Shown here piece by piece: positions 8,347 through 17,479 of a stretch of DNA of 64,000 nucleotides. The DNA lies in NCBI RefSeq assembly GCF_900100335.1, contig NZ_FNFE01000007.1, positions 1 through 64,000 on the forward strand, written 5' to 3'. The position numbers and the translations under genes are program-made. The notes below the pieces were generated by a model. That model was not told where the DNA came from. It did not search any database and worked only from the letters and a program-made list of their open reading frames with translations. This stretch comes from Natronorubrum texcoconense. GTDB lineage: Archaea > Halobacteriota > Halobacteria > Halobacteriales > Natrialbaceae. How positions within the stretch are numbered: the first letter of the stretch is position 1; each line of letters starts with the position of its first letter.

Positions 8347-9615
8347 ATGTCAGTCCGACTGAAACGCCGGAAGCTCCTGTCGGCCGCGGGCGTCGCTGGA
8401 CTCAGCGGCCTCGCCGGCTGTCTCGGTAGTTTCTCCGGGTTCGACGTTCGCGACGACGACGACGGAGATGGAGGCGGTACCGATCGAACGATCAAACTCG
8501 GAGTAATGCTACCGCTCAGCGGTAATCTCGGCTCCGTGGGAGAGCCGATTCGGGACGCCGCGTTGCTTCCGATTACGCAGGTCGAAGACGAGATCGATCT
8601 CGAGATCGAGTACGAAGTCGTCGACACGGAAACCTCGCCGTCGGCGGGCGTTCAGGGAGCCGCCCGCCTCGTCAACGACGGCTATCCGATGGTCAACGGG
8701 CCGGCGGCCTCCGACGTGACGCTCCAGGCGACCCAGCAGGTGCTCATTCCACACCGAGTCGTCAGCTGTTCACCGGCGTCGACGACGCCGACCATCACGG
8801 CCCTGAACGACGCCGGACTCGTCTTCCGGACGGCGCTGTCCGACTCCTTACAGGCGGCTATTCTCGCAGACCAAGCGGTGACGGACCTCGGTCACGAGAC
8901 GGCGGCGACGCTGTACGTGAACAACGACTACGGCTGGCAGCTAACCCAGGCGTTCGCGCAAGCGTTCCAGACGACCCACGGCGGGACGGTATCGGCGCAG
9001 GTTCCGGTGGACGAGGAGAGCGACTCCTACGCTGATGCGATCGAGCAGGCCGGAACGGACGACCCCGAACTCCTGATCGTAATCGGCTACCCCGAGACGG
9101 GCGCACAACTGTTTTCGGATCTGGGCGACGACCTCGACGAGATCGACGTGCTCGTCACGGACGGACTCCGAGACGGCGGCCTTCACGACGAGGTCGACCA
9201 TTCCATCGACGGCATTCGCGGCACGGCGCCGCTGGTCGGCGGCCCCGGCGAGGAGTTCTTCGCCAACGGGTTCGAAGACGCGTACGACGCCGAACCGGGG
9301 ATTTTCACGGCCCACGCCTACGATTCGACGGCCGTGCTCTTGCTCGCCAACGCGTACGCCGGGCAGAACGACGGAACGGCGATCAGAAACGCCATGCAGA
9401 CGGTAACGAACGAGCCCGGTGAGGTGATCGAACCGGAGACGCTCGCCGAGGGGCTCCAACTCGCGGCACAGGGCGAACCGGTCGAGTACCAAGGCGCCTC
9501 GAGCGCCCTGTCGTTCGACCAGAACGGCGACGTGACGGACGCGACGTTCGAGTACTGGGAGTTCGATCGGGAGGCAGATGGCGGTATCGCCGAAATAGAT
9601 CGGGTGACGACCTAA
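8347..9615 (+). CDS. ABC-type branched-chain amino-acid binding lipoprotein (BasB-like)
   Basis: 422 residues. The N-terminus has a twin-arginine-like signal (RLKRRKLLSAAGVAGLSG) ending in the lipobox LAGC, then an acidic linker. The rest is a periplasmic-binding type I fold: IKLGVMLPLSGNLGSVGEPIRDAALL, VNGPAASDVTLQATQQVLIP, LYVNNDYGWQLTQAF and PGIFTAHAYDSTAVLLLANAY. Members bind Leu/Ile/Val or related ligands outside the cell. The stop overlaps the ATG of a chemotaxis transducer (TAATG), the arrangement of basB-basT in Halobacterium salinarum, where the lipoprotein presents amino acids to the transducer. No permease or ATPase genes adjoin, supporting a sensing rather than transport role. The ligand is inferred only. 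Confidence 0.88.
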   Translation: MSVRLKRRKLLSAAGVAGLSGLAGCLGSFSGFDVRDDDDGDGGGTDRTIKLGVMLPLSGNLGSVGEPIRDAALLPITQVEDEIDLEIEYEVVDTETSPSAGVQGAARLVNDGYPMVNGPAASDVTLQATQQVLIPHRVVSCSPASTTPTITALNDAGLVFRTALSDSLQAAILADQAVTDLGHETAATLYVNNDYGWQLTQAFAQAFQTTHGGTVSAQVPVDEESDSYADAIEQAGTDDPELLIVIGYPETGAQLFSDLGDDLDEIDVLVTDGLRDGGLHDEVDHSIDGIRGTAPLVGGPGEEFFANGFEDAYDAEPGIFTAHAYDSTAVLLLANAYAGQNDGTAIRNAMQTVTNEPGEVIEPETLAEGLQLAAQGEPVEYQGASSALSFDQNGDVTDATFEYWEFDREADGGIAEIDRVTT

Positions 9616-12098
9616 TGTCGGTCCGCGAGAAACTGGTCCCGTCGTTCATCAGGCGGCGATACCTCGCGAAGTTCGTGATCTCGATTCTGGTGGTCGTCCT
9701 GGTCATCGGCTCGGTCGGCGCCGTCAGCTACGCCGCCATCGACGACACGGTCAGGACCGATTCGAACGAGCAACTCGAGTCGACCGCGGAGTTGCAGGCG
9801 GACGGAATCGGCGAGTGGGTCGAGTCGATGCGCGTCCAGACGCGGACGGCGTCGGCCTCGCCGGTGTTACAGGACGGCGATCCACAGGAAGTACAGGGTG
9901 AGATCGTCGAGGCGCAGGCGCGGATGTCCGTCGACGTGCGGGCGATCCACTACGTCGACACCGAGAACGACGAGGTCGTTACGAGCACGGACGCGGAACT
10001 CCGCAGCCAATCGCTCGCGGACGTCGACGACCCGTGGGCGACCACCGACTTCCAGGGCGAACTCGCCTTCGACGATGCGGTGTGGAACTCCGAGCAGGCC
10101 TACACGTCGTCGTCGCTCGACGACCAGGTGATGGCCTTTGCCAGTCCGGTTTCCGAACGGGACGACCGCGTCGTCGTCGTCATCGGGACGCTCGAGTACC
10201 GCGTCCAGCAGCTTCAGCAGGAAGGCGCCTCGTCGTCGACGGCTATCGTCGACGCCGACGGAACGCCGGTCCTGCAGTCCGAGAACGCGTCGATCGACGA
10301 GGCGTCGGTCGACGACGAGGCGCTCGAGGCCGCACTCGGCGGTCGACTGACGCGCGTCGACGACGGCGAGTTCGTCCGGGCGTACACGCCGGTCGGCGAC
10401 ACGCAGTGGGTTGCCGTCACGAGCGTCCCGACCGAACAGGCCTACGGCGTCGCGGCCGACGTCGGCACCAACGTCATCGCGATGGTGCTCGTGAGCCTGA
10501 TCGCGCTCGGCGTCGTCGGCGTCGTGCTGGGTCGCCAGACCGTCGTCCCGCTCGCCGAGTTGCGCGATCGGACGAAGGAGATGGAGGAAGGGAACTTAGA
10601 CGTCGATCTCGAGACGTCCCGGGCCGACGAGATCGGACGGCTCTACGAGGGCTTCGACAGCATGCGCACCTCGCTGCGGAATCAGATCGAAGAGGCCGAG
10701 AACGCCCGACGAGATGCAGAGCAGGCGCGGACCGAAACCGAGACGATCAACCGCCACCTCGAGACGAAAGCGGACGAGTACCGCGACGTGATGGCCCAGT
10801 GTGCCGGCGGAGACCTGACACAGCGGCTCGATCCCGAGAGCGAAAGCGAGGCGATGGCCGATATCGCCCGCTCGTTCAACTCGATGGTCGACGAACTCGA
10901 GGAGACGACCGCTCACGTCAAGACGTTCGCCACCGAGGTCGCGACGGCGAGCGAAGAGGTGACGACGAGCGCCGAGGAGGTTCGATCGGCGTCCGAACAG
11001 GTGACGGTGTCCGTCCAGGAGATTTCCGACGGCGCGGACGAACAGAACCAGCACCTGCAAGCGGTCGCGACCGAGATGAGCGGCCTTTCGACGACGACCG
11101 AGGAGATCGCCGCCTCCTCGAACGAGGTCGCGGACATCGCCGAACGGACGGCCGAAACGGGCCGTCACGGCCGCAAAGCGGCACAGGAGGCGATCGACGG
11201 GATGCACGAGATCGAATCCGAGTCGGCCGAGGCCGTCGAGGCGATCCAGGCGCTCGAGGCGGAGATGGAACAGATCGACGAACTGGTCGAGTTCATCTCC
11301 GAGGTCGCCGAGCAGACGAACATGCTCGCGTTGAACGCCAACATCGAGGCCTCGCGCGGAGCCAACGACGACAGCAGCGGGTTCGCCGTCGTCGCCTCGC
11401 AGGTCAAGGAGCTAGCCGAGGATACGAGAGAGACCGCCGAGGACATCGAGAAGCGACTCGAGCGGATCAACGAGCGGACCGACCACACCGCGGCGGAGGT
11501 CGAAAAGACCGCCGATCGGATCTCGACGCACGTCGACTCCGTCGAGAACGCGGCGGCGGCACTCGACGAGATTGCAGACTACGCGAGCCAGACCAACGAC
11601 GGCGTCCAGGAGATCTCCGCGGCGTCCGAAGAGCAGGCGGCCTCGACGCAGGAAGTCGTTGCGATGACGTCGGCCGCGACCGACATCTCCGAGACGACGG
11701 TGCAGGAGGCCCAACACGTCGCGGCCGCGGCGGAGGAGCAGACGTCGGCGCTCGCCGAGGTGTCCGAGAACGCGAACTCGCTGGCCGGACAGGCGGCACA
11801 CCTCAGCGAGGCGCTCGACCGCTTCGATACCGACCGAAGCTCGCAGTCCTGGTCGACCGACGCCGACCCCGAACTGACTGACGAAGCCGACGGAGAGGCC
11901 GAGACGGGAACTGAACTAACATTCGAGGCGGACGAACAGACCGAGACGGACGGTGAACAGATTGATGGCGAACCGACCGGGACGGATACCGAACAGACCG
12001 ATGATGGAGATTCCGCAACGGCGGAGCCGGAAGCGGACACGTCGGAGCCAGCACAAACGGATCAGCCGTTCTCGTTCGATGGCGTGGACGAGTCCTGA
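9615..12098 (+). CDS. Methyl-accepting chemotaxis transducer (BasT-like)
   Basis: 827 residues. A first membrane span (about 17-39) is followed by an extracytoplasmic sensor domain of about 240 residues (Cache-like), a second span near 283-305 (IAMVLVSLIALGVVGVVLG), a HAMP domain (VPLAELRDRTKEMEEGNLDVDL), a second HAMP-like segment around 395-430, and a long coiled-coil MCP signalling domain. The tip EQTNMLALNANIEASRGA lies near 565-582, followed by FAVVASQVKELAEDTRETA. Methylation-type Glu/Gln-rich helices flank it. The tail (from about 750) is an unusually long acidic, Thr/Glu/Gln-rich low-complexity segment. Translation is coupled to the lipoprotein gene. It should signal to CheA/CheW, encoded elsewhere. 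Confidence 0.93.
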   Translation: MSVREKLVPSFIRRRYLAKFVISILVVVLVIGSVGAVSYAAIDDTVRTDSNEQLESTAELQADGIGEWVESMRVQTRTASASPVLQDGDPQEVQGEIVEAQARMSVDVRAIHYVDTENDEVVTSTDAELRSQSLADVDDPWATTDFQGELAFDDAVWNSEQAYTSSSLDDQVMAFASPVSERDDRVVVVIGTLEYRVQQLQQEGASSSTAIVDADGTPVLQSENASIDEASVDDEALEAALGGRLTRVDDGEFVRAYTPVGDTQWVAVTSVPTEQAYGVAADVGTNVIAMVLVSLIALGVVGVVLGRQTVVPLAELRDRTKEMEEGNLDVDLETSRADEIGRLYEGFDSMRTSLRNQIEEAENARRDAEQARTETETINRHLETKADEYRDVMAQCAGGDLTQRLDPESESEAMADIARSFNSMVDELEETTAHVKTFATEVATASEEVTTSAEEVRSASEQVTVSVQEISDGADEQNQHLQAVATEMSGLSTTTEEIAASSNEVADIAERTAETGRHGRKAAQEAIDGMHEIESESAEAVEAIQALEAEMEQIDELVEFISEVAEQTNMLALNANIEASRGANDDSSGFAVVASQVKELAEDTRETAEDIEKRLERINERTDHTAAEVEKTADRISTHVDSVENAAAALDEIADYASQTNDGVQEISAASEEQAASTQEVVAMTSAATDISETTVQEAQHVAAAAEEQTSALAEVSENANSLAGQAAHLSEALDRFDTDRSSQSWSTDADPELTDEADGEAETGTELTFEADEQTETDGEQIDGEPTGTDTEQTDDGDSATAEPEADTSEPAQTDQPFSFDGVDES

Positions 12099-12147
12099 GT
12101 TCGGCTGATCCGTCACCTACTTTGTACCCCCGTCCTAAGCGCTGGCA

Positions 12148-12990
12148 ATGGAACGTCTGGAGCGTCGTCGGGCGCTGATCGAGGAGCGCCTCGTCGAGGT
12201 GATCGACGCCCTCGAGCCGGACTCGCTCAGAGAGGAGATCCGCCACACGGCGCTCTCGGGCGGCAAACGCGTCCGGCCGATGGTCGCACTGCTAGCCTGT
12301 GAAACCGTCGGCGGTACGGCTGAAGACGCGGTTGACTTCGGCGTCGGGATCGAACTCGTCCACAGCGCGTCGCTCGTCATCGACGACATCATCGACCGCT
12401 CCGAACTGCGCCGCGGGACGACCAGCGCGTGGGCCGAGTTCGGCTACGGGCCAGCCATCGTCTCGAGCGACGGCCTGCTCGGGGAGGCGTTCGCCCTCTT
12501 TTCGGCGGACCCGAAGGCGACGCAGGTCGTCGCCGAGGCGATGGTCGAACTCGGCGTCGGCGAGGCGACGGAGCTGTCGGCCGAGCCGGAGACGGAGGAG
12601 GAGTACATGACGCTGGCGCGGCGCAAGACCGGGGCGCTCTTTCGGGCCGCCGCCGAGCTGGGGGCCATCGCGGCCGACTCGGATCCCGTCACCGTCGAAG
12701 CGCTCGGCGAGTACGCCGAACGCGTCGGCGTCGCCTTCCAGATCAGAGACGACGTGCTGGACGCAGTCGCAGAGCCCGAAGAGCTGGGGAAACCGACCGG
12801 CCACGACGCCGCCTTAGAGCGGCCGTCGGTCGTCCAGGTCACCGATCTCACCCCCGAGGAGGCCAACGCGCGCGCTCGAGCCGAGTCGGACCGCGCGATC
12901 GACGCGCTCGACCGGGTCGAGGTCGCCGATCCGGCGGCCAGGGACTACCTGCTCGAGCTGGCGGAGTTCGTCGTCGAACGCGAGCGGTGA
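12148..12990 (+). CDS. Polyprenyl (geranylgeranyl-type) diphosphate synthase
   Basis: 280 residues from ATG 12148. Family hallmarks are LSGGKRVRPMVALLA (substrate-binding GGKRxRP), ELVHSASLVIDDIIDRSELRRG (first aspartate-rich motif DDIID) and VAFQIRDDVLDAV (second motif DDVLD), with GKPTGHDAA near the end. It condenses isopentenyl diphosphate with allylic diphosphates, supplying prenyl chains for archaeal lipids or quinones. At 280 residues it is somewhat shorter than many IdsA proteins, mainly between the two motifs. It is probably one of several paralogues; chain length cannot be deduced securely. The next gene is convergent, so it seems monocistronic. Confidence 0.9.
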   Translation: MERLERRRALIEERLVEVIDALEPDSLREEIRHTALSGGKRVRPMVALLACETVGGTAEDAVDFGVGIELVHSASLVIDDIIDRSELRRGTTSAWAEFGYGPAIVSSDGLLGEAFALFSADPKATQVVAEAMVELGVGEATELSAEPETEEEYMTLARRKTGALFRAAAELGAIAADSDPVTVEALGEYAERVGVAFQIRDDVLDAVAEPEELGKPTGHDAALERPSVVQVTDLTPEEANARARAESDRAIDALDRVEVADPAARDYLLELAEFVVERER

Positions 12991-13058
12991 CTCGAGGCGA
13001 GACCGCGGAGTGACGATCCTCGTATCGACGTCCACGCATTCTCCCGCGAGCGCTGTCG

Positions 13059-14180
13059 CTATACGCGCTGTCTCGTCCCGTCGTCGGTCTCGCGGTCGCT
13101 CTCCTCGTCCGAAAACCGCGACTCGAGGACGGCGAACGTGAGGGTACTCACGATGCCCAGCAGCGTCCCGACCGTCAGCGCCGTCGCGAGGTAGTTGATC
13201 TCGACCTCGTTTAAGAAGTACGCGCTCACCGCGTGGAGGACGATGGCGATCGAGAGGACGTAGAAGGGGGCGTTGAGGTACCGCCACTCGAGTCGACCCG
13301 CGATGTACTCGTCGGTGATCTGGCCGAGACTGGTGGTGAGACCGGCGGCGGCGATCCACTGGATCGAGCCGTAGGCGAACGCGGCGAGCATGACCGGCGC
13401 GCCGATATCGTCCGCGGTAGCCCCCTGGACCTCCTCTAAGGTGTTCATCCCGCTGACGCCGCCGAGGACGAACAGGGCCGCGGCGACGACGTAGGCGAGC
13501 AGGGTCGTCCGGCCGGCGTACAACGACCGTCGGCCGCGTTCGACGGCGGCGTCGAGTCGATCGCCGAGACCGAGCCCGCGGGAGATGAGGTAGAACCCGA
13601 GGAGCGCGGAGGTGGTCCCGAGCACGATACCGGGCATGTCCAGCACGCTTCCGATCAGCGCGAGCGGATAGATGAGCAGGAGGATTCCCAGCGGAATCAA
13701 CACCGTCCCTCGCGTCTCGGGGTCGTTCAGCACCTGTTTGATCGTGTAGTACATCGACTCCAAGTTCTGAGCCTGTCGGACGACGACGCGGCGAACGCCG
13801 TCGATCGGAACCCGCGACCGAATAATGGGGATGACCGACTCGTCCTGTGCCCCGTCGGTGACCACGAGCGCGGTCACGTCCTCCGCAGTCGAGAGGCTCG
13901 CGAGGACCGTATCGACCTCGTCGCCGACCTCCCGATTGGCCTTGACGTCGCCCTCGTCGTTACCGGTGACGACGGCGACTTCGACGCTCTCGTCGCGCCC
14001 GTCGAGGTCGTCGTAGATGTGTAACCCCTGAAAGATGACGTTGACGTCGGAGTCCTCCGGGTCCGCGGTCGCGAGGGCGACGGCCGACTCCTCGACCGGG
14101 TCGCGGCCGATGACCGGCGTCGAAAAGCCCGTTTTCCGGCCGAGGTCGTCGTCGAGGTCGACACAGAGGACCAGCAGCAT
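13059..14180 (-). CDS. DUF373-family membrane protein
   Basis: 373 residues from ATG 14180 (MLLVLCVDLDDDLGRKTGF); a longer frame to 14306 is rejected because DUF373 proteins begin at this motif. The N-terminal soluble half (about 1-170) has VIGRDPVEESAVALATADPEDSD-type sequence, VAVVTGNDEGDVKANREVGDEVD and IPIIRSRVPIDGVRRVVVRQAQNLE. The C-terminal half has about six or seven membrane spans starting at RGTVLIPLGILLLIYPLALIG. The family is widespread in Euryarchaeota with no known biochemical role. The gene stands between the convergent prenyl synthase and an upstream sensor kinase on the same strand. Confidence 0.88.
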   Translation of the reverse strand: MLLVLCVDLDDDLGRKTGFSTPVIGRDPVEESAVALATADPEDSDVNVIFQGLHIYDDLDGRDESVEVAVVTGNDEGDVKANREVGDEVDTVLASLSTAEDVTALVVTDGAQDESVIPIIRSRVPIDGVRRVVVRQAQNLESMYYTIKQVLNDPETRGTVLIPLGILLLIYPLALIGSVLDMPGIVLGTTSALLGFYLISRGLGLGDRLDAAVERGRRSLYAGRTTLLAYVVAAALFVLGGVSGMNTLEEVQGATADDIGAPVMLAAFAYGSIQWIAAAGLTTSLGQITDEYIAGRLEWRYLNAPFYVLSIAIVLHAVSAYFLNEVEINYLATALTVGTLLGIVSTLTFAVLESRFSDEESDRETDDGTRQRV

Positions 14181-14324
14181 CTGCACGAACGTTCGGGCGC
14201 GGGGTATTTCCATCTTCTGGGGACGACAGAATTCATCGGACGGCTCGAGGAAGACGAGCCAATCGAATCCGTTGGACGCGTGCTCATTGGGAAGAACCGT
14301 TTGCACTCGGCGGGAAGGCCGGCC

Positions 14325-16157
14325 TTACTCGGCGGAGCGCTCCCCTTCGAGAGTCGTAGCCTTGCGGATTTCGAAGCGCGCACCGCCGTCTACGCTCTCG
14401 CTGGCGCTGATCTGCCAGCCGTGGGCGTCGGCGATTTCGGCGACAATGCCCAGTCCGAACCCGGTCCCGTCCGCTGCCGTCGTGTGGCCGAATTCGAAGA
14501 TATCTCCCGTCTCGGGAAGTCCAGAACCATTGTCTGCGACGAAGAATCCGGCGCCGTCGCCATCGTCGGTTATTCGGCCGACAGTAACGGTCACGTCCTC
14601 GCCGCCGTGTTCGATCGCGTTCCGGAAGAGGTTCTCGAGGAGTTCGCGAACGCGTCCCTCGTGGCCGGTGATCGTTCCCTCGAGACTGATCACCAGATTC
14701 GCCTCGGCGGTATCGACGCAGGCCCAAGCGGCGTTGGCGAGTTCGGCGAGTTCGATCCGTTCGCGGTCAGCCACGGTGCGGCCGTAGCGGGCGAGGGCAA
14801 GCAGATCGTCGATGAGTTCCTCCATGCGGTCGATCGCCCAGCGGGTCTCCTCGATGGAATCGTGGTCACACTCCGTCTCGAGCAAGTCGAGATGGCCCTG
14901 TGCGACGTTCAACGGGTTGCGAAGGTCGTGAGAGACGATACTAACGAACTGCTCGAGACGTTGGTTCTGGCGCTCGAGTTCTTCCCGATACTCGACGCGC
15001 TCGGTCACGTTTCGGAAGGCGTGGACGGTCCCAGTGAACTCGCCGTCTTCGAGCGGGAGCAGACCAATGTTGAACTCGGTGACACCACGCTCACCCTTCG
15101 CGTTGTTCCACTCCATTTCGTAGGCGATGTGCTCGTCATCGTTCGCCGAAGAAAGTAGGTGTCGAACGCGATCGAGATAGTTATCGAGGATTTGTTCGGG
15201 GACGAACCCGTCGTCGACTAGTTCCTGAAAGTGGGTTCCCACGATATCCCGCTCGATGCCGAGGTCGTTTGTAAACTCCTCGTTGTGCCAGCGGAGGTAG
15301 CCGTCGCCATCGACTGCGAACAATCCAATCGGGGCTGTTTCGACGATCGCTTCGTACTGGCCGAGTTCGCGAATCCGTTGCTTGCGCTCCGTAATGTCAC
15401 GAATCACGGCGGTCGAGCCGGTTCGTTCGCCTCGTTCGTCGGTCAGCACGGTTACGTTCGCTTCGCCGATCCATCGCTCGCCGTCGTCGCCCTCGACGGT
15501 GACTTCGAACCGATCGGACTCGCGGCCGCTCTCGTGCAGTCGACGAACCGTCTTGACGCCGCGCTCGAGCGACGCCCTGCTGATAAACGCCGAAATGTGG
15601 GTCCCGAGAATGCGCTCATGGTCGGCGTCGACTAACTCGCAAAACGCCTCGTTCGCGACGGTACACCGGCCCGTCTCATCCAGGACGTACATCGGATCGC
15701 TCATCGACTCCACGAGCGTTCGGTAGCGCTCGAGTTCACGTTCGCTCTCCCGGCGCGCGCGAGCCGTCCGTCGGCGGTCGACGGCGTTTTCGATTCGGTT
15801 CGCGAGGACCGCGTAGCGATCCAGCCCGGACCCTTTCTGTAGGTAGTCGGTCACGCCGGCCGAGATCGCCTCGCTGGCGATCTCTTCGGACCCCTTTCCG
15901 GTGAACAGGATGAACGGGAGGTCGGAATCCTCCTTCCGAACCGCCTCGAGCAACTCGAGCCCGTTCAGTTCTGGCATGTCGTAGTCGCTGACGATGCAGT
16001 CGGGATCGTCGCCGTTCGCCAGTCGATCGAGCGCCTCGCGGCTCCCGCTCGCCGTCGCGACGTCCAGTTCGTCGCTCGTTCGCTCGAGTGCGGTCGCCGT
16101 CAGTGACCGAACGTCCGGGTCGTCGTCGACACAGAGGACGCTGATCCCGGGAGACAT
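14325..16157 (-). CDS. Hybrid sensor: receiver-PAS-PAS-histidine kinase
   Basis: 610 residues, no membrane span. Order: N-terminal receiver domain (about 1-120) with VLCVDDDPDV, phospho-acceptor context IVSDYDMPELNGLELL and a conserved FTGKGSEE...DYLQKGSG; a PAS domain (about 145-260); a second PAS domain (about 275-395); then HisKA with FVSIVSHDLRNPLNVAQGH (about 405-425) and a HATPase domain with LLENLFRNAIEHGG, VADNGSGLP and GTGFGLGIVAEIA. The arrangement receiver-PAS-kinase is common in haloarchaea; such cytosolic proteins pass phosphate from, or integrate, other sensors. No cognate regulator is adjacent. It is followed by the DUF373 gene 144 bases downstream. Confidence 0.93.
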   Translation of the reverse strand: MSPGISVLCVDDDPDVRSLTATALERTSDELDVATASGSREALDRLANGDDPDCIVSDYDMPELNGLELLEAVRKEDSDLPFILFTGKGSEEIASEAISAGVTDYLQKGSGLDRYAVLANRIENAVDRRRTARARRESERELERYRTLVESMSDPMYVLDETGRCTVANEAFCELVDADHERILGTHISAFISRASLERGVKTVRRLHESGRESDRFEVTVEGDDGERWIGEANVTVLTDERGERTGSTAVIRDITERKQRIRELGQYEAIVETAPIGLFAVDGDGYLRWHNEEFTNDLGIERDIVGTHFQELVDDGFVPEQILDNYLDRVRHLLSSANDDEHIAYEMEWNNAKGERGVTEFNIGLLPLEDGEFTGTVHAFRNVTERVEYREELERQNQRLEQFVSIVSHDLRNPLNVAQGHLDLLETECDHDSIEETRWAIDRMEELIDDLLALARYGRTVADRERIELAELANAAWACVDTAEANLVISLEGTITGHEGRVRELLENLFRNAIEHGGEDVTVTVGRITDDGDGAGFFVADNGSGLPETGDIFEFGHTTAADGTGFGLGIVAEIADAHGWQISASESVDGGARFEIRKATTLEGERSAE

Positions 16158-16329
16158 TAGCTAGCCTCCGTTGGGAGGCCACCGTATAATAGTATGCGGC
16201 CGAGGGTGCTCGGAACGCGACCGTCGCGCGACCGGGAGATGACCGACGCTCGAGGGTGGCGTGAGCCGTCGACTCACGGCGCGTTCGTTTCGCACGGCTT
16301 TTGTGGACGCGCCCAGTACGTTCCCTCGA

Positions 16330-17325
16330 ATGATCTCGAAGGGCTGTGAGCAGTGCGCGAAAGGCGGCAAGATGGTGCTGTTCGTGTACGGCTACTGCGA
16401 CCAGCGTGACTGCTTTTACTGCCCGCTCGGCGAGAACCGCAAGAACGTCACCGACGTCTACGCGAACGAGCGACTCGTCGAGAGCGACGAGGACGTCCTC
16501 ACGGAGGCCCACCGGATGGACGCACTCGGCACGTCGATCACCGGCGGCGAACCCCAGGAGGCCCTCGACCGAACCTGTCACTACCTCGAACTGCTGAAAG
16601 ACGAGTTCGGCGAGGACCACCACACCCACCTCTACACGGGTATTCCTGGCGGCCGCGAGAACATGCGTCGCCTCTCCGAAGCCGGGCTCGACGAAATTCG
16701 CTTCCATCCGCCGCTCGAGCTCTGGGGCGAGATGCACGGCACCGAGTGGGAGGAGATCCTCTACATCGCCCGCGAAGAGGGGCTCACGCCGGCGTTCGAA
16801 ATCCCCGGCATTCGCCCCGAACCGGAGTTCCTCGACTTTCTCGACGAGGGTGCGGCCGACTTCTGTAACGTCAACGAGTTCGAGATGAGCGACGGGAACT
16901 ACCGCCGGATGCAGGAGGAAGGCTTCGAACTCAAAGAAGACCATATGAGCGCCGTCGAGGGCTCCCGCGAGGAGATCCTCGAGGTGATGGGCGACCACGA
17001 GAAGGTCTACTTCTGTACCTCTGTCTTCAAGGACGCCGCCCAGCACCGCCGTCGCCTGAAGCGTATGGCCCGAAACATCCGCCGGGAGTTCGACGATATC
17101 ACCGACGACGGCACGCTCGTCTACGGCAAGACCCGCGCCGAACCCGAGCGGTTCGAAGCGCTGGGCGTTCCCGAGGAGTTCTACACCGTCAAGACGGACC
17201 ACGTCGAGATCGCCTGGTGGCTCTTAGAGGAGATGATCGACGAGGGTGATCTCGAGGACGGCGAAATCGTCGAGCAGTATCCGACGTACGACGGACAGGT
17301 CGTCGAGCGGACGCCGTTGGTGTGA
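16330..17325 (+). CDS. Radical SAM protein with CX4CX2C cluster motif
   Basis: 331 residues from ATG 16330 (MISKGCEQCAKGGKM); an upstream start at 16261 in the same frame gives a poor N-terminus. The iron-sulfur motif is C23-DQRD-C28-FY-C31, one residue longer than the standard CX3CX2C. It is followed by SITGGEPQEALDRT (GGEP, SAM-binding), HTHLYTGIPGGRENMRRLSEAGLDEIRFHPPLE and EIPGIRP. A CEQC pair lies at residues 6-9. This subgroup of archaeal radical SAM enzymes, starting with ISKGCxxCxKGxKMVLF, has no assigned substrate that I know. The gene ends in front of a two-hairpin repeat and is convergent with the next gene. Confidence 0.88.
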   Translation: MISKGCEQCAKGGKMVLFVYGYCDQRDCFYCPLGENRKNVTDVYANERLVESDEDVLTEAHRMDALGTSITGGEPQEALDRTCHYLELLKDEFGEDHHTHLYTGIPGGRENMRRLSEAGLDEIRFHPPLELWGEMHGTEWEEILYIAREEGLTPAFEIPGIRPEPEFLDFLDEGAADFCNVNEFEMSDGNYRRMQEEGFELKEDHMSAVEGSREEILEVMGDHEKVYFCTSVFKDAAQHRRRLKRMARNIRREFDDITDDGTLVYGKTRAEPERFEALGVPEEFYTVKTDHVEIAWWLLEEMIDEGDLEDGEIVEQYPTYDGQVVERTPLV

Positions 17326-17382
17326 GTACCGCGAGCGACTGGAAGGAGTGAGCGGCTTTTTGGTGGAGATTTTTGGAGTTGA

Positions 17383-17430
17383 GCGGGATCGGCGGTCCCG
17401 CTAACCGTGTGAACGGACGCAAAGCGTCCG
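17383..17430. repeat. Two-hairpin repeat module, stand-alone copy
   Basis: Hairpin one has stem GCGGGA (17383-17388) and TCCCGC (17396-17401). Hairpin two has stem CGGACGC (17414-17420), loop AAA and GCGTCCG (17424-17430). They are joined by TAACCGTGTGAA and followed by TGAGCAG. The same module, on the other strand, lies at 58906-58953 inside another repeat, with the second stem changed to CGGGCGC/GCGCCCG and a linker ATACCATGCGAA. It sits in the 154-base gap between two convergent genes, so it could also act as a two-sided terminator; a T-run is present at 17358-17362. Confidence 0.8.
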
Positions 17431-17479
17431 TGAGCAGAGAGCGGTGAGCGGAGCGAACCCGAAAAGAAAGCGGTCGTCG

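Noticed and set aside
10034-11881. 615-codon plus-strand frame inside the transducer gene
   Set aside because: Arginine-rich (+1-type) reading of the MCP coding sequence without domains.
15736-17202. 488-codon minus-strand frame over the radical SAM gene and kinase start
   Set aside because: It overlaps two well-supported genes and shows no family motif; composition is that of a shadow frame.
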